A stretch of DNA of 19,186 bases from Theodoxus fluviatilis (GCA_034096865.1 JAWQFJ010020084.1:1-19186); one strand, 5' to 3'; positions 1-10,002 are shown, counted from the first letter of the stretch. A program made the numbers and translations. Notes: a model not told the origin generated them from the sequence alone.

Positions 1-1152
1 ATGCACACACATGTATGTACTCGTCTGGGAGCGGGGCTTCGGCAACAAGCTCTGTGTCCCAAACCTCTGGTGCCGCGATAACAAGTCAGCCTTCCACAGG
101 TCCGACCGGAGCACCTGGCGTCATGGGCAACACCAGTGCTATGAAATCCACGTCCTCTCAGATGACAACAACCACACACAATCCCAGTGGAATGTCCCAT
201 ACAGTTGACCTTTCAACCAGCCCCACTCCCTCGCCTTCAGCCAGTTCTTCAGGAATCGATATGAATGGAACAGGAGGGAGCATATCAGCAAATAGCGGCA
301 GTTCAATTGTGGACAGTACAACAGCAGCACCATCGAGTGCAGCAGTATCGGGAGGCAACACAGGATCTCCAACTAATTCAACAGGCAGTCCAAGTTCTGG
401 AGGAGTCTCAAGCGCCGCACCTCAGGCATCTGACCCAACAGCTTCTGCACTTTCATCGCATACAGACACGACCCCAATCTCAATGGCTCTGTCAAAAACA
501 ACAATAATTTCCCAGCTCTCACAGTCAGGATCTCCCACAAACGAGTTGTCTTCTTCAGCAACGACACCAGCACCCACACAAAGTTCATTGAGCGAGATAG
601 CAACTTCTCCATCTGCTCAGGTTACGCCGAAAGTAAACGCTTCAGTAACGACGAGGATAACTTCGACTGGTTCATCAATTACTTCATTGTCAGCTGCAGG
701 CAACACAGCAACTCCAACTGCGAATACTGGTCCTACGCAAGAATCCACCACACAAACTCCCGCCCCTGCAGGGACACAAAACCCCGCCACTGCAAATGCA
801 TCGGGCATGTCAACAGAGACGCTAGCGAATTCTACACCAACCGCTGCCACGACATCATCAACAAACGTACTACAAGGATCTGGCTCATCAATCTCCCAAT
901 CATCGGGAGGAGCGAACTCCACTACACAAGGTCCAACGAGCATGTCATCAACACGCACAGCAAGTTCAGCACCCACAGACAGTACAACACCGACACATAC
1001 GGGGAATACGGCATCGACTAGTGGGAGTTTCTTGTCATCAACGATTCCATTGACCGAAGCAAGAGCGACCACACGTCCCACTTCTCAGCCTTCCACGACA
1101 ACCCCCAGTATAGCGACGCAGTCCACAACGGCGCCTCTGTACATGGCTCCAA
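1..1152 (+). CDS. Exon 1: Ser/Thr-rich mucin stalk (5' boundary not resolved)
   Basis: An open frame runs from the left edge to the donor AA|GTAAGT at 1153. From about position 21 almost every residue is Ser, Thr, Pro, Ala, Gly, Gln or Asn, with few charged or aromatic residues. That is the composition of a heavily O-glycosylated mucin stalk. It has no obvious tandem unit, so it is a non-repetitive mucin domain. The exon ends one base into a codon (phase 1), which fits the SEA exon at 9884. The ATG at 15 is probably not the true start, because no signal peptide follows and the frame is open to the window edge. The first 14 bases look like a CA-rich remnant, so the exon could also begin inside the window. 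If unspliced, the frame would stop at 1158-1160. Confidence 0.8.
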
Positions 1153-1376
1153 GTAAGTGACACAAGGGGTATGGAGGAAAATCGAGTGGCAGTTGAGTGG
1201 TCGGTTGATAAATAGACAGAAAGATACGAGAGAGAGAAGCAGAGAGACAGACGAAGAGAAACACTGACCGACTGACCGACTGCCCGACTGATCGTCCGGC
1301 ATGCATGCGTGCTGGCAGGCAGACGCACACACATAAACACACATACACATCCACACGTACACAAACAGACAGACCC
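1153..1376 (+). other. Start of intron 1, low-complexity lead-in
   Basis: After the GTAAGT donor the sequence is purine-rich (GAGAGAGAAGCAGAGAGACAGA near 1228-1250), followed by short ACTG/CCGA repeats and a degenerate CA-rich stretch. I see no gene in it. Confidence 0.6.
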
Positions 1377-1431
1377 GCAGACAGACAGACAGACAGACAG
1401 ACAGGCAGGCAGGCAGGCAGGCAGACAGACA

Positions 1432-1467
<36 letters not shown>
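1377..1467. repeat. Compound microsatellite (CAGA)n(CAGG)n(CAGA)n(CA)n
   Basis: This is about six CAGA units, five CAGG units, more CAGA units and then a CA run ending near 1467. The clean switch between units suggests that replication slippage has expanded successive single-base variants. It creates long but meaningless reading frames on both strands. Confidence 0.95.
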
Positions 1468-1471
<4 letters not shown>

Positions 1472-1619
1472 CCTAACCAGTGGAGTAGAGATACATATTC
1501 CTAAAAAATATGGGGTTATTTTGAGAGGCTACTCCAGTTAAAAAATAATAGAAGAAAAAAGGAGTGGATGATTATTTTAAGCATGCAGATTTTTGGCATA
1601 CTTGTAATCATGTGAACGA

Positions 1620-1712
1620 TAGATGGCTGAATGGATGGATGAATGGATGGATGGACGGATGGATGGATGGATGGATAGATGGATGGATAGATGGATGGAT
1701 GGATGGATGGAT
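1620..1712. repeat. (GGAT)n microsatellite
   Basis: This is a tetranucleotide array of GGAT with scattered GAAT, GGAC and AGAT variants, about 90 bp long. Confidence 0.93.
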
Positions 1713-1800
1713 TAATCAATTCAATTCAATTCAATTCAATTCAATTATTTTATTTAACGAGGGTATACACTTGTACAATAAATGAATGAATGGATGGATC
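1713..1800. repeat. (AATTC)n pentanucleotide repeat and adjoining T/A-rich tail
   Basis: Five to six copies of TCAAT/AATTC run from about 1717 to 1746. They are followed by a TTATTTTATTTAACGAGGG stretch and a short GAAT/GGAT array to about 1800. Short arrays followed by such a T-rich motif often mark the 3' end of an old retroelement. I cannot name one here. Confidence 0.7.
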
Positions 1801-2738
1801 GATGTAGTCTGACATTCCATCAGCCCTTGAAGGCTGTTCAAAGCCACTGGTGATAATAAATCACAAGTGATGGTTAAAATAAGATTAAATCAAGTTTTCC
1901 CTAGTTATTCGCCTCTAACGATTCGCGTGGGGGGAAGCGATGGGTCTCGTCTTATTCTCACGCCCAACACACAGGGGAAGGCACAGGATAGAGACAGATA
2001 TCTGTACAGCAGTGGCACTGCATTCACCAAGTTCTAGAGTCGTCACCTCGTGCATGCTTGGGCTGCCAGGTAACAACTGTCTGTCCCTGCGATGGCATGG
2101 AGGGGACAGCACTAGGATAATGCACCGCTATTGATCCTTCGTGCAGATACACCAGCGTCCATGGGTGAGATGTTGTCTTTGAGGTCTTTTTCACAGCGAG
2201 CAAACTGTTTAAGGGGAATTGGACATGCATACATTTAGAATACAGGTGTGTGGTTGTGAATGAAGATACACTAGAATTACAGCTGCGTTGAGACAATTAT
2301 TTTATGGAAAATAAGATAACAAACAACTTCGATTTAGCTGTGGTGCGTCTCAAGCTCATCCCAAAGTAAAAGCACTAATCGATGTCCTATGGTAGAGAAA
2401 ATCACAGTTCCTCGATTATTCATAGTCATCTATCTGAACAGGCTTGTTCTCCATGTTAGTTTTCCCAAGCAATGAAAACTGCTGGAAACATCCCGCACGC
2501 ATGTCATGCCGAACTCCCATGCCCTCCTGGCAGCGTTTCATATCACAAGTAACGAGTCCAAGGGATGTGGCCAGAAATGTCTTTCTTTTTCTCTTGTGAA
2601 CCTTTTCCCCGCAATAAAACTTTGCCCTTATGGAAGTCCGTTGATTAACTCATATACATGTATAAGACAGTAAACGAATATACACGCATGCATGTACGTG
2701 CACACATACACCCATATGCACCTGAGCACCCAAGCACT

Positions 2739-2742
<4 letters not shown>
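1801..2742. other. Intron 1 unique-looking sequence
   Basis: There is no recognisable gene, domain or long repeat in this stretch. The ORFs here are short, overlap on both strands and show no protein-like composition. An unrecognised diverged transposon remnant is possible. Confidence 0.5.
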
Positions 2743-2802
<60 letters not shown>

Positions 2803-2973
2803 TATACACACATACACACACATACTCACACATACACAGTCAAACACATGCACACACACAAATACACATACACACATATACACATACACACATACTCATA
2901 CATATACAAACACGCACACACACACATACACGCATACACACATATACATACATATACACATACACACACACGC

Positions 2974-3004
<31 letters not shown>

Positions 3005-3024
3005 TACTCATACATATACAGTCG

Positions 3025-3112
<88 letters not shown>
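2743..3112. repeat. Long (CA)n / CA-TACA compound microsatellite
   Basis: A pure CA run (about 2743-2791) is followed by about 230 bp of CACATA/CATACA variants and then a second pure CA run of 43 units (3027-3112). It is alternating purine-pyrimidine DNA that could adopt Z-form. The His/Thr-rich and Cys/Val-rich frames it creates are artefacts. Confidence 0.96.
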
Positions 3113-3114
<2 letters not shown>

Positions 3115-3601
3115 AACATGCATTCATTCCACTTCCCCATGCCTTTCTACTCCTCCAATCACGTCAAGGTACTAACTTGCTGAATATGGCTAGATCCTTC
3201 TATGCCCCACATGAATATATGTGTGTGCATTATAATCCTGATAGCCAGGATGTCCAAATAACAACTTTGGACCAATACCAGTTCATACATCTCACAAATC
3301 AGGAACCTAATTCTCATTCAAATGGGCAGATGAGACTTGCAGTAAGTTTGTGCAACTTCTAAGTCATAGGATAACAGCACAAGTATATGATTTTTTATCA
3401 TACGCCCTTTGTTGCACTTCTCATTGCAAAATGATGTCATTTCGACACGTTCAGTAGATAAATAGCTGTGTAGACAGCATTTGCGTACACTGATTTGCAT
3501 TTTTGAGAAAATAAAGTTTGTTTGTAGATGCTCGAAAACCTCTGTTGAAAAACGTTGGCGTATTGACTGCTGTAGAGAAAATACTTGCCGATGACCAAGG
3601 A
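3113..3601. other. Intron 1 sequence before the LINE target site
   Basis: I see no gene here. A TTTTGAGAAAATAAAG stretch at 3501-3516 is similar to the 3' terminus of the LINE that follows (TTTTGAAAATAAAG). It could be chance, or the end of an older element. Confidence 0.5.
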
Positions 3602-3631
3602 TGTACAAGTTCAAGTAAAATGATATGTTCC
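3602..3631 (+). repeat. Target-site duplication, upstream copy (30 bp)
   Basis: The 30 bases starting TGTACAAGTTCAAGT and ending ATATGTTCC are identical to 9806-9835. The two copies flank exactly the segment that carries the LINE ORFs. A perfect duplication of this length indicates target-primed reverse transcription and a fairly recent insertion. Confidence 0.97.
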
Positions 3632-3845
3632 AAGGACGAGCTTACGGCGCGCTCTCGGAAGATTGCACTGTTTCATCATCAAATGTTAGAATTCGACGCC
3701 AAAAACAAGAAGTAATGGACTGATCAAGTGATGGTGAAAATGTGAGTGCAATTTTCTCGAAATTGTGTTGATGCTGAGCTAGACTTCAAATGAAGTTTTA
3801 AAAGTTGAGGCCTCTTGTCCAGCCCAGCCCCGGTGTATTGAACTC
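3632..3845 (+). promoter_or_regulatory. LINE 5' untranslated region (presumed internal promoter region)
   Basis: These 214 bp lie between the upstream target-site duplication and the ORF1 ATG. In LINEs this region carries the internal promoter, but I see no specific element that proves it. It contains no long ORF. Confidence 0.6.
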
Positions 3846-4937
3846 ATGTCACTTTCTCTGTACGGGCAAGGCAAGCGTACCAAGCGCAAGCGAAAGAATA
3901 GGGACAGGAATCGCGCTCATGTTTCAACTGATTTGTCGGGAAGTGATAAGAGCACTGAAGTTAAGAAAGGGAAATTCGAGACAGACAGCATGACTACCAG
4001 TGAATTTCGAGAGCAACTGGAAGAGATTCGGTCATTTCTGAAGAGAATAGATGAGCGAGGGGAAAAAATAGAAAGTGCTATATTTGATCTTCAGCGAGAG
4101 AACGAGCAACTGAGACAGCAGATGAATAGCCTGATGAAAGAGAAAAACGACATGAAGGAAGAAGTTGAGAGAACGCGGAGAAGTCTGAGAGTGGTGCAGA
4201 AGCAGATGAATCACACAGAACAGTGGGGTAGAAAGTGGAATATCAGAATTTGGGGACTCAGGGATGAGGCTGAGGAGAACTTGGAGGACAGTGCAGGAAA
4301 AGTAGTGAGTTTCATCAACAGTGAGTTGGGGCTGACGGACTTCAACTTGGACAAAATAGATGTTGCACACCGCCTTGGTCGTTTCCGGCATGGAGAGCGC
4401 CGCCCAGTCATAGTGAGATTCCTCAGGCTTGCGGATCGGCAGGCCGTGATGCGCGCAAAGAGTCGGCTAAGCGGCAAGCCTTTTGGAATTGCAGAAGACC
4501 TCACGGCTACAAACTACAAGCTGCTCAGCGCTGTGCGAGAGAGGGCCGGCAAAGGGAATGCCTGGACGAGGGATGGGGTTGTCCATGCCCGCCTGCAGAG
4601 TGGAAGAGTTGTCCGCATTGACGAAGCAACCCCTCTTTCTGACTACTTTGGCGGGCCAGGTCGGAGGGAGCCCTATTTACAGCGTCAAAAGAGGCAGGGA
4701 CGACTAGGAGCGGGCGACGCCAACGCAAAAGACCACACAGAACGAGAAGCCCGTGGCGGTGGGGGCAACAGGCCAGAGCCGAAACCCCAGGAGCCCCAGT
4801 CCGCAATGTCTTCAGCAGCAACGGAGTCCGCAGAATTGGTGCAACAAACTCTACTCCGGATACTGGAAGAGCGTCCGGAGCTGCGTGGAAATGTGGTGGC
4901 GTGCAGCTCTCCTCTGATTCCGGTGAATGGAAGGTGA
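3846..4937 (+). CDS. LINE ORF1 protein (L1-type RNA-binding chaperone), 363 aa
   Basis: ORF1p binds the element's own RNA to form the ribonucleoprotein that is the transposition intermediate. Residues 9-23 are a basic cluster (KRTKRKRKNRDR). Residues about 53-127 form a heptad-like coiled coil (FREQLEEIRSFLKRI ... QLRQQMNSLM), which would trimerise the protein. Residues 130-210 fit an RRM-like fold, beginning WNIRIWGLRDEAEEN and including IDVAHRLGRF and RPVIVRF. Residues about 212-280 resemble the L1 C-terminal domain (FGIAEDLT ... GVVHARLQSGRVVRI). The last 70 residues are Gly/Arg/Glu-rich and low in complexity. The frame is intact, the length is close to the family norm, and the ATG at 3846 puts the basic region at the N-terminus. 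The second half is visibly more GC-rich than ORF2. Confidence 0.93.
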   Translation: MSLSLYGQGKRTKRKRKNRDRNRAHVSTDLSGSDKSTEVKKGKFETDSMTTSEFREQLEEIRSFLKRIDERGEKIESAIFDLQRENEQLRQQMNSLMKEKNDMKEEVERTRRSLRVVQKQMNHTEQWGRKWNIRIWGLRDEAEENLEDSAGKVVSFINSELGLTDFNLDKIDVAHRLGRFRHGERRPVIVRFLRLADRQAVMRAKSRLSGKPFGIAEDLTATNYKLLSAVRERAGKGNAWTRDGVVHARLQSGRVVRIDEATPLSDYFGGPGRREPYLQRQKRQGRLGAGDANAKDHTEREARGGGGNRPEPKPQEPQSAMSSAATESAELVQQTLLRILEERPELRGNVVACSSPLIPVNGR

Positions 4938-5936
4938 AGGTGAGGCGGAGAGGTTGTTTAAATCGGCAGACAGACATATGGCTGGACAAATACGCGGTCA
5001 GGGTTGTGTTGTCGCATTAATTATAATTGGAGCTAGTTTTGATTTGAAAATCCACGAACATGTAAGTGCTGTTGGTGCATTACTGTGATTGGACTGCACG
5101 GTTTTTGATCGTGGCAATACAGTGTAAAGAAACTGCCTTCGTCGTGAATTTCAAACGTTTTCGCCTTTCTTTTCGTGCGTTCCTGGTGATGCGAAAAGGA
5201 GTTCAAGGACAGGAGCTACATTTGTGTGACAACACTTCTCTGGAATGTTGTACTTTACCTTGGATAAGGACGAGATGACGCCAGGGATTGTGTTTCGTGG
5301 TGCCAGGTAGGGGCTGCAATGTTGATACTATTCTTTCGTTTATCGAACTTGATTTGAATGTTTAATGCAGAGAGTTCGTTTGCAATTAGGTGGATTTTTG
5401 TTTGTAAGTTGTATTTCAGCATTTCTTTCTCGTATTTTTCAGAGTGAGAGTTTCATGTTGTTTACATTGATATGCAGTAGATAATTTCATACTTCATTTA
5501 TGCTCTACTGTCTGTGGTGATTTCATTACTTATGTGCACGTGTTGTATGTAAATGGTTTGGAGATATAGGCTGGGGCAGGGCTGGGATGGGCCGGGCCTT
5601 GAGGCACTGCTCATCGTTTTCGTTTCGAAATGTTCTTTTGTCCCCTTTTGTTTTTTCCTTTTTATTTTTGTTTTTGCTTTGCTTTTTTCTTTTCAATCCC
5701 CACCTCCACTCACCTTTGTTTCCTTTTCGTTAAGTGTTGGATCAGTGAGTTATATGTGTGCAACCACTGCTGTTTGTCATGTTGTAGTAGGTTAGTTGGT
5801 AGCGGCCTAAATGAAAAGCATCTTAGTTATTTTACCAGTGAATTAACGAATCATAGTTTTGGAGCCGAAGGTATTCTGTATGAGAGTCATGTTTGTGATA
5901 TGGACGGAAGAGTTTTGAATTTCTTAACATTTACTT
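4938..5936 (+). other. LINE inter-ORF spacer (999 bp)
   Basis: No conserved coding sequence was found between ORF1 and ORF2. A pyrimidine-rich stretch (about 5636-5735) and a G-rich segment (about 5567-5602) stand out. The short frames here, such as a Phe-rich one near 5630-5944, look like translated T-runs. The spacer is long for an L1-type element. In-frame stops (for example TAA at 5925-5927) precede the ORF2 ATG. Confidence 0.75.
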
Positions 5937-8900
5937 ATGCTTGATATCAAGGTTGTAACAATGAATTGTAGAGGGCTAGCTGACCCTGTAAAGCGAAGAG
6001 ATGTTCTGAATTATCTTCGGGATCTGCAGCCATCAATATTGATGCTACAGGACATTCATTTAGAGCACCAGTCGTGCAAAAACCTAATTCTGGAATGGGG
6101 TTATGAAGGTCTAGTGGCTCCGAATACTAGCAGATCGAGAGGGGTGGCTATTCTTTTCAGCAACAAGTTTGAGTATAAATTGCATAGCTACATAAGTGAT
6201 CCCAATGGTAATTTTCTTATAGCGGACTTATCTCTTGGGGAAAATCGAATTACATTAGGAAATATATATGGACCAAATGAAGATAATCCCCAGTTTTACC
6301 ATGGCATTTTTGATCGAATTGATTTGGTAGGCAATGAGGATATACTGCTAGGAGGGGACTGGAATCTAATAATGGACCAGTCAAAGGATTCCAGAAATTA
6401 TGTTAACTTAAACAATAAAAAGGCCAGAGAGGTAGTTTTGACCAACATGGATAAATTTGGGCTTGTAGATATATGGAGGAAAATACATCCTGATGCAAGG
6501 CGGTATACATGGAGAGCGGGTAATTTTAGAAAGCAGGCAAGACTTGACTTCTTTTTATGCTCGGAAGGGTTAGCAAATTCAGTGTCTAAGGCAGACATTG
6601 GCATTGGTTACAGAACAGATCATTCCGTGGTTTCCTTAACCTTTATGAAAGCAGAAGAAAGGGGAAAGGGGTTCTGGAAATTCAACGCAAGGCTACTAAG
6701 AGATAAAAGATACGTTAGTATTGTAAAGGAAACAATCAAGAAAGTGGCCGATGAATATGCAGCCTTTCCTTATTCTAGAGAAATGTTGCACAAAGTTCCA
6801 CTGGAGGAAATTCACATAACAATATCTGCAAGACTTTTTGTTGATTATTTGTTAATGTGCATTAGGCAGGCAACAATCAATTATTCAAAAAAATGTGCTA
6901 AAGAAAGACGAAAAGCAGAAAAAGAATTGGAAGAAACTATCAGTAACCTAGAGATTGAAGTGGAGAGGGAAAACGGAACCAATGAAGTACAACTAAAGCT
7001 GCTGAAAGAAAAAAAAGGAGTTGGAAACGATGAGAGAGGAAAGGATTAAAGGAGTAATGATTAGATCAAAAGCTAGATGGTATGAGGAGGGAGAAAAGAA
7101 CAGTGCCTATTTTTTAAGTCTTGAGAAAAGACACTACAAAGAAAAAATAATCCATAGACTTTCGCTGCCTGATGGATCGGAATTGAAAGGCTGGCATAAT
7201 ATCCTTGCAGAACAGGCGAGATTTTACGAGAATCTGTATAAAAATAGAGATTATGAGGTTCAGGACATTTGGCCGGATACTCTGAAAGAAGAAACACGAC
7301 AGTTATCTGGTGAACAGATGCTAGAACTGGAGGGTCCTCTAACCTATGAAGAGCTTTCTGTATCTTTGAAAGCCATGTCCAATAACAAATCGCCAGGGAC
7401 TGACGGTTTTACTGTAGAGTTTTTCAAGTTCTTTTGGTCAGACCTGGGGAAAATGATTTGCAAGAGTTTGAACGAGGCTCACGAAAGCGGAGAATTGTCG
7501 GTGACGCAAAAGCAGGGTATCATAACGTGTATACCGAAGGAGGATTGTGATCGAACACTGCTTAAGAACTGGCGACCTATAACATTATTGAATGTGATAT
7601 ATAAAATGGCTTCTGGATGCATAGCTAACAGAATTAAAAGATATATTTCAACATTGATTGGAAAAGAACAGCGCGGTTTCCTTAAAGGGAGGTACATAGG
7701 GGAAAATGTGAGACTTATATATGATGTGATTAACTACACCATGGAGCAGAAGAAGAAAGGGCTTTTGTTAATTGTGGATTTCGAAAAAGCTTTTGACTCC
7801 ATATCCCCCAAATTTATAGAAAAATGCCTTTCATATTTTGGTTTTGGAAAATCCCTCATAACATGGGTGAAAACACTAAACAATGGAGCAAATGCTTGTG
7901 TAGTTCAAAATGGTCACAAGTCTCAATTTTTCCCGGTAATGCGCGGCACAAGACAGGGGGATCCCCTGTCGTGCTACATTTACCTCATGTGTGCGGAGGT
8001 GCTGAACATTTTATAATCAAACGGAATAAAGATATTAAAGGCATCCAAATAAATGGCAAAGAATACCTAGTTTGTCAATATGCTGATGACACGGAATTTC
8101 TACTTGATGGTTCTGAGCAGTCTCTGCGAGCCACTCTTCGAACGTTAGACACATTTAGAAAAATATCTGGACAAAAAATGAACACTAGGAAAACTAAGGC
8201 TGTATGGATAGGTTCCATGGCAAAATCAACGATGCGCCTGTGCACGGACGTTCGACTCAATTGGACGACGGAACCGTTCAAAATATTAGGAATAGTACTA
8301 ACAGATAACTTGGATGGAATAGTAGACATGAATTATCAGCATGTAACTAGAAAGATACAATCTTTGCTTCGTATATGGAGAAGGAGGAACCTAACGCTGC
8401 TAGGGAAAGTAACATTAGTGAAGTCGCTTGCAGTTTCAAAATTGACATATTTCTTAATGAACATTCCAAGACCACCTGACTCTACAATGAAGGAACTCCA
8501 GAAGGAATTTTATGCATTTATATGGGGGGGCAAAATAGATAAGATAAAGCGAACTGTAATTACCCAACCATATGCTGAAGGAGGTTTGCAGATGACTGAT
8601 CTTCATGCATATGACAGGGCGCTAAAACTAACATGGATCAACCGATTAGCACAAGCACCTGAAATGGGTATTCCTCTCGGAAAAGTAATTGATATTAACA
8701 CTTTAATCGAAACTGGGGGATGTATAAGTCAGTCTGCAATAAGCAGTGTGAGGAACGTTTTCTGGAAGCAGGTTTTGGAAATCTGGAATGAATTTGTAAG
8801 CAAGCACTATCGGCACTTTTTGACCTGTGACCTTTTACATCAGCCATTGTGGAACAATCCGCAATATAAAGATAAAACTTACTTTAAAAAAACATGGTTT

Positions 8901-9719
8901 GACGTAGGAATTAGAAGTATGAAAGATATTGTTCATCCGAACAGGGGATTTAAATCATTTGAAGAGTTAAAATGTCACTTTAGCCTACAAGGAAACTTTT
9001 TGGAATATGCAAAACTATTAAGTATAATCCCCGCTCACTGGAAGAGTAGTATTGAAAGAGCTACCGCAAGTAGTATGGCTTGTGAGGGGGATCTACCGAT
9101 ACGATCCTTTTTGCTAAAAAATAAAACAAAACTTGCGAGAATGTACTATACAATTCTTAGTGAAAATAGCCAAAAACCTACTTCGCAAACATCTTGGGAA
9201 AAAAGATTGGGAGTATCTGAATTGCCATGGAGGCGGTATTATATGATTCCCTTTGTAGCAACAAGAGAAGTGAAACTTAGGAACTTTCAGTATAAAATTC
9301 TGCACAGAATACTACCCGTTAATGAATATTTGTTTAAGCTAAAGATTGTTCAGAGTAATGTCTGCTCTTTCTGTTTGACAGAACCCGAAACTTTGGAGCA
9401 TCTCTTTGTTGACTGTATTGTTAGTGAAACATTTTGGAAAGAAATTATTTGTTTCCTTCGAAGCAAGACAAGGATTCCCTTACATTTGAATAAGCAAAAT
9501 ATTTTGTTTGGCTCACCAGACTATGATGCATGTACAAACCATATCATTCTGCTAGGAAAGAAACATATACATTACAAAAGATCCATGAATGAATTGCCTT
9601 CATTTGAAGACTTTAAAAAATTTATGTTTAATGTGTTGAATACAGAAGAGTGTGCAGCTAGAATGGCAGGTAATTTTGAGAAATTTAAGTTGAAGTGGAA
9701 TTCTTTTTTACAGGAATGA
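5937..9719 (+). pseudogene. LINE ORF2: endonuclease-reverse transcriptase, about 1,260 codons, two single-base frame changes
   Basis: ORF2p nicks target DNA and reverse-transcribes the element. The endonuclease (residues 1-235) shows N10 (MNCRGL), Y111 (NIYGPN), D141/N143 (GDWN), D204 (ARLDFF) and D228/H229 (TDHS). The usual catalytic Glu (QET-like motif) is Asp39 here (LQDIHL, GAC at 6051). The first frame ends at 7049. The reading moves to another frame at the A8 run 7009-7016, consistent with one extra A. The reverse transcriptase follows: NNKSPGTDGFT, LKNWRPITLLN, VDFEKAFDS, GTRQGDPLSCY. A second change near 8008-8016, consistent with one lost base, returns to the first frame, which carries YADD (8079-8090). 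A C-x2-C-x8-H-x4-C finger sits at 9363-9416. Overall length equals that of intact L1 ORF2. Either the copy is a young pseudogene or the two indels are sequencing errors. Confidence 0.95.
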
Positions 9720-9805
9720 GGGCCGTTGTGAATGCATGTACATTTCTGTTACAGTGTCTATGATCCAACCTTGATATTTGTATCCTTTTTGTTTTGAAAA
9801 TAAAG
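9720..9805 (+). other. LINE 3' untranslated region with AATAAA
   Basis: These 86 bp run from the ORF2 stop to the downstream target-site duplication. They include AATAAA at 9799-9804, only one base from the element's end. There is no A-tail and no clear short tandem repeat at the end. Confidence 0.8.
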
Positions 9806-9835
9806 TGTACAAGTTCAAGTAAAATGATATGTTCC
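9806..9835 (+). repeat. Target-site duplication, downstream copy (30 bp)
   Basis: This copy is identical to 3602-3631. It is followed by TTTGTTTTCTTTCCTTGCG, the polypyrimidine tract of the host intron, and then the SEA exon acceptor at 9883/9884. Confidence 0.97.
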
Positions 9836-9883
9836 GCTTTGTTTTCTTTCCTTGCGTGGGATATATATTTTTGTTTATTACAG

Positions 9884-10002
9884 AGCCATTGCACATCGAG
9901 GTTGAACTCGCCATTCGAATCCTGTCTGGAGTCTGGAGCAAAGACTTGTCAGATGACAGTTCAGCCCTCTACTTGGCAACGAAAACTAACTACACAATAC
10001 TG
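9884..10002 (+). CDS. Exon 2: SEA domain, N-terminal third
   Basis: The acceptor TTTATTACAG precedes the exon and the donor CTG|GTAATG follows. Joined to exon 1, the split codon a|ag gives Lys, and then PLHIEVELAIRI..., GVWSKDLSDDSSALYLATKT and NYTIL follow. This matches the start of a SEA domain: a first beta strand of alternating hydrophobic residues, then the W..DLSD..S..Y pattern leading into helix 1. SEA domains sit near the membrane in mucins and other O-glycosylated surface proteins. NYT is a potential N-glycosylation site. The acceptor lies only 48 bp after the downstream copy of the LINE target-site duplication, so the LINE landed just upstream of the splicing signals. Confidence 0.9.

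Larger units (their letters stand above)
3632..9805 (+). mobile_element. Full-length L1-like non-LTR retrotransposon (LINE), 6,174 bp
   Basis: The element lies between perfect 30-bp target-site duplications. It has a 214-bp 5' leader, ORF1 (3846-4937), a 999-bp spacer, ORF2 (5937-9719, two frame changes) and an 86-bp 3' untranslated region. The 3' end has AATAAA (9799-9804) followed by one G, with no poly(A) tail. ORF1p has the coiled coil, RRM and C-terminal layout of L1-type elements. ORF2p has an apurinic-type endonuclease, a reverse transcriptase with YADD and a C-terminal Cys/His finger. Such elements copy themselves by nicking target DNA and reverse-transcribing their RNA at the nick. 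It lies in the same orientation as the host gene inside intron 1. I place it in the L1/Tx1 superfamily from its domains; the exact clade needs a tree. Confidence 0.96.

Noticed and set aside
617..1081. 154-codon antisense ORF rich in Val and Asp
   Set aside because: It is the mirror of the Ser/Thr codons of exon 1. There is no domain, and the sense strand has a donor and domain continuity.
2650..3362. His/Thr-rich and Cys/Val-rich ORFs
   Set aside because: They are direct translations of the CA/TG microsatellite.
5630..5944. Phe-rich hydrophobic ORF overlapping the start of LINE ORF2
   Set aside because: It comes from a T-rich tract in the spacer and has no family resemblance.
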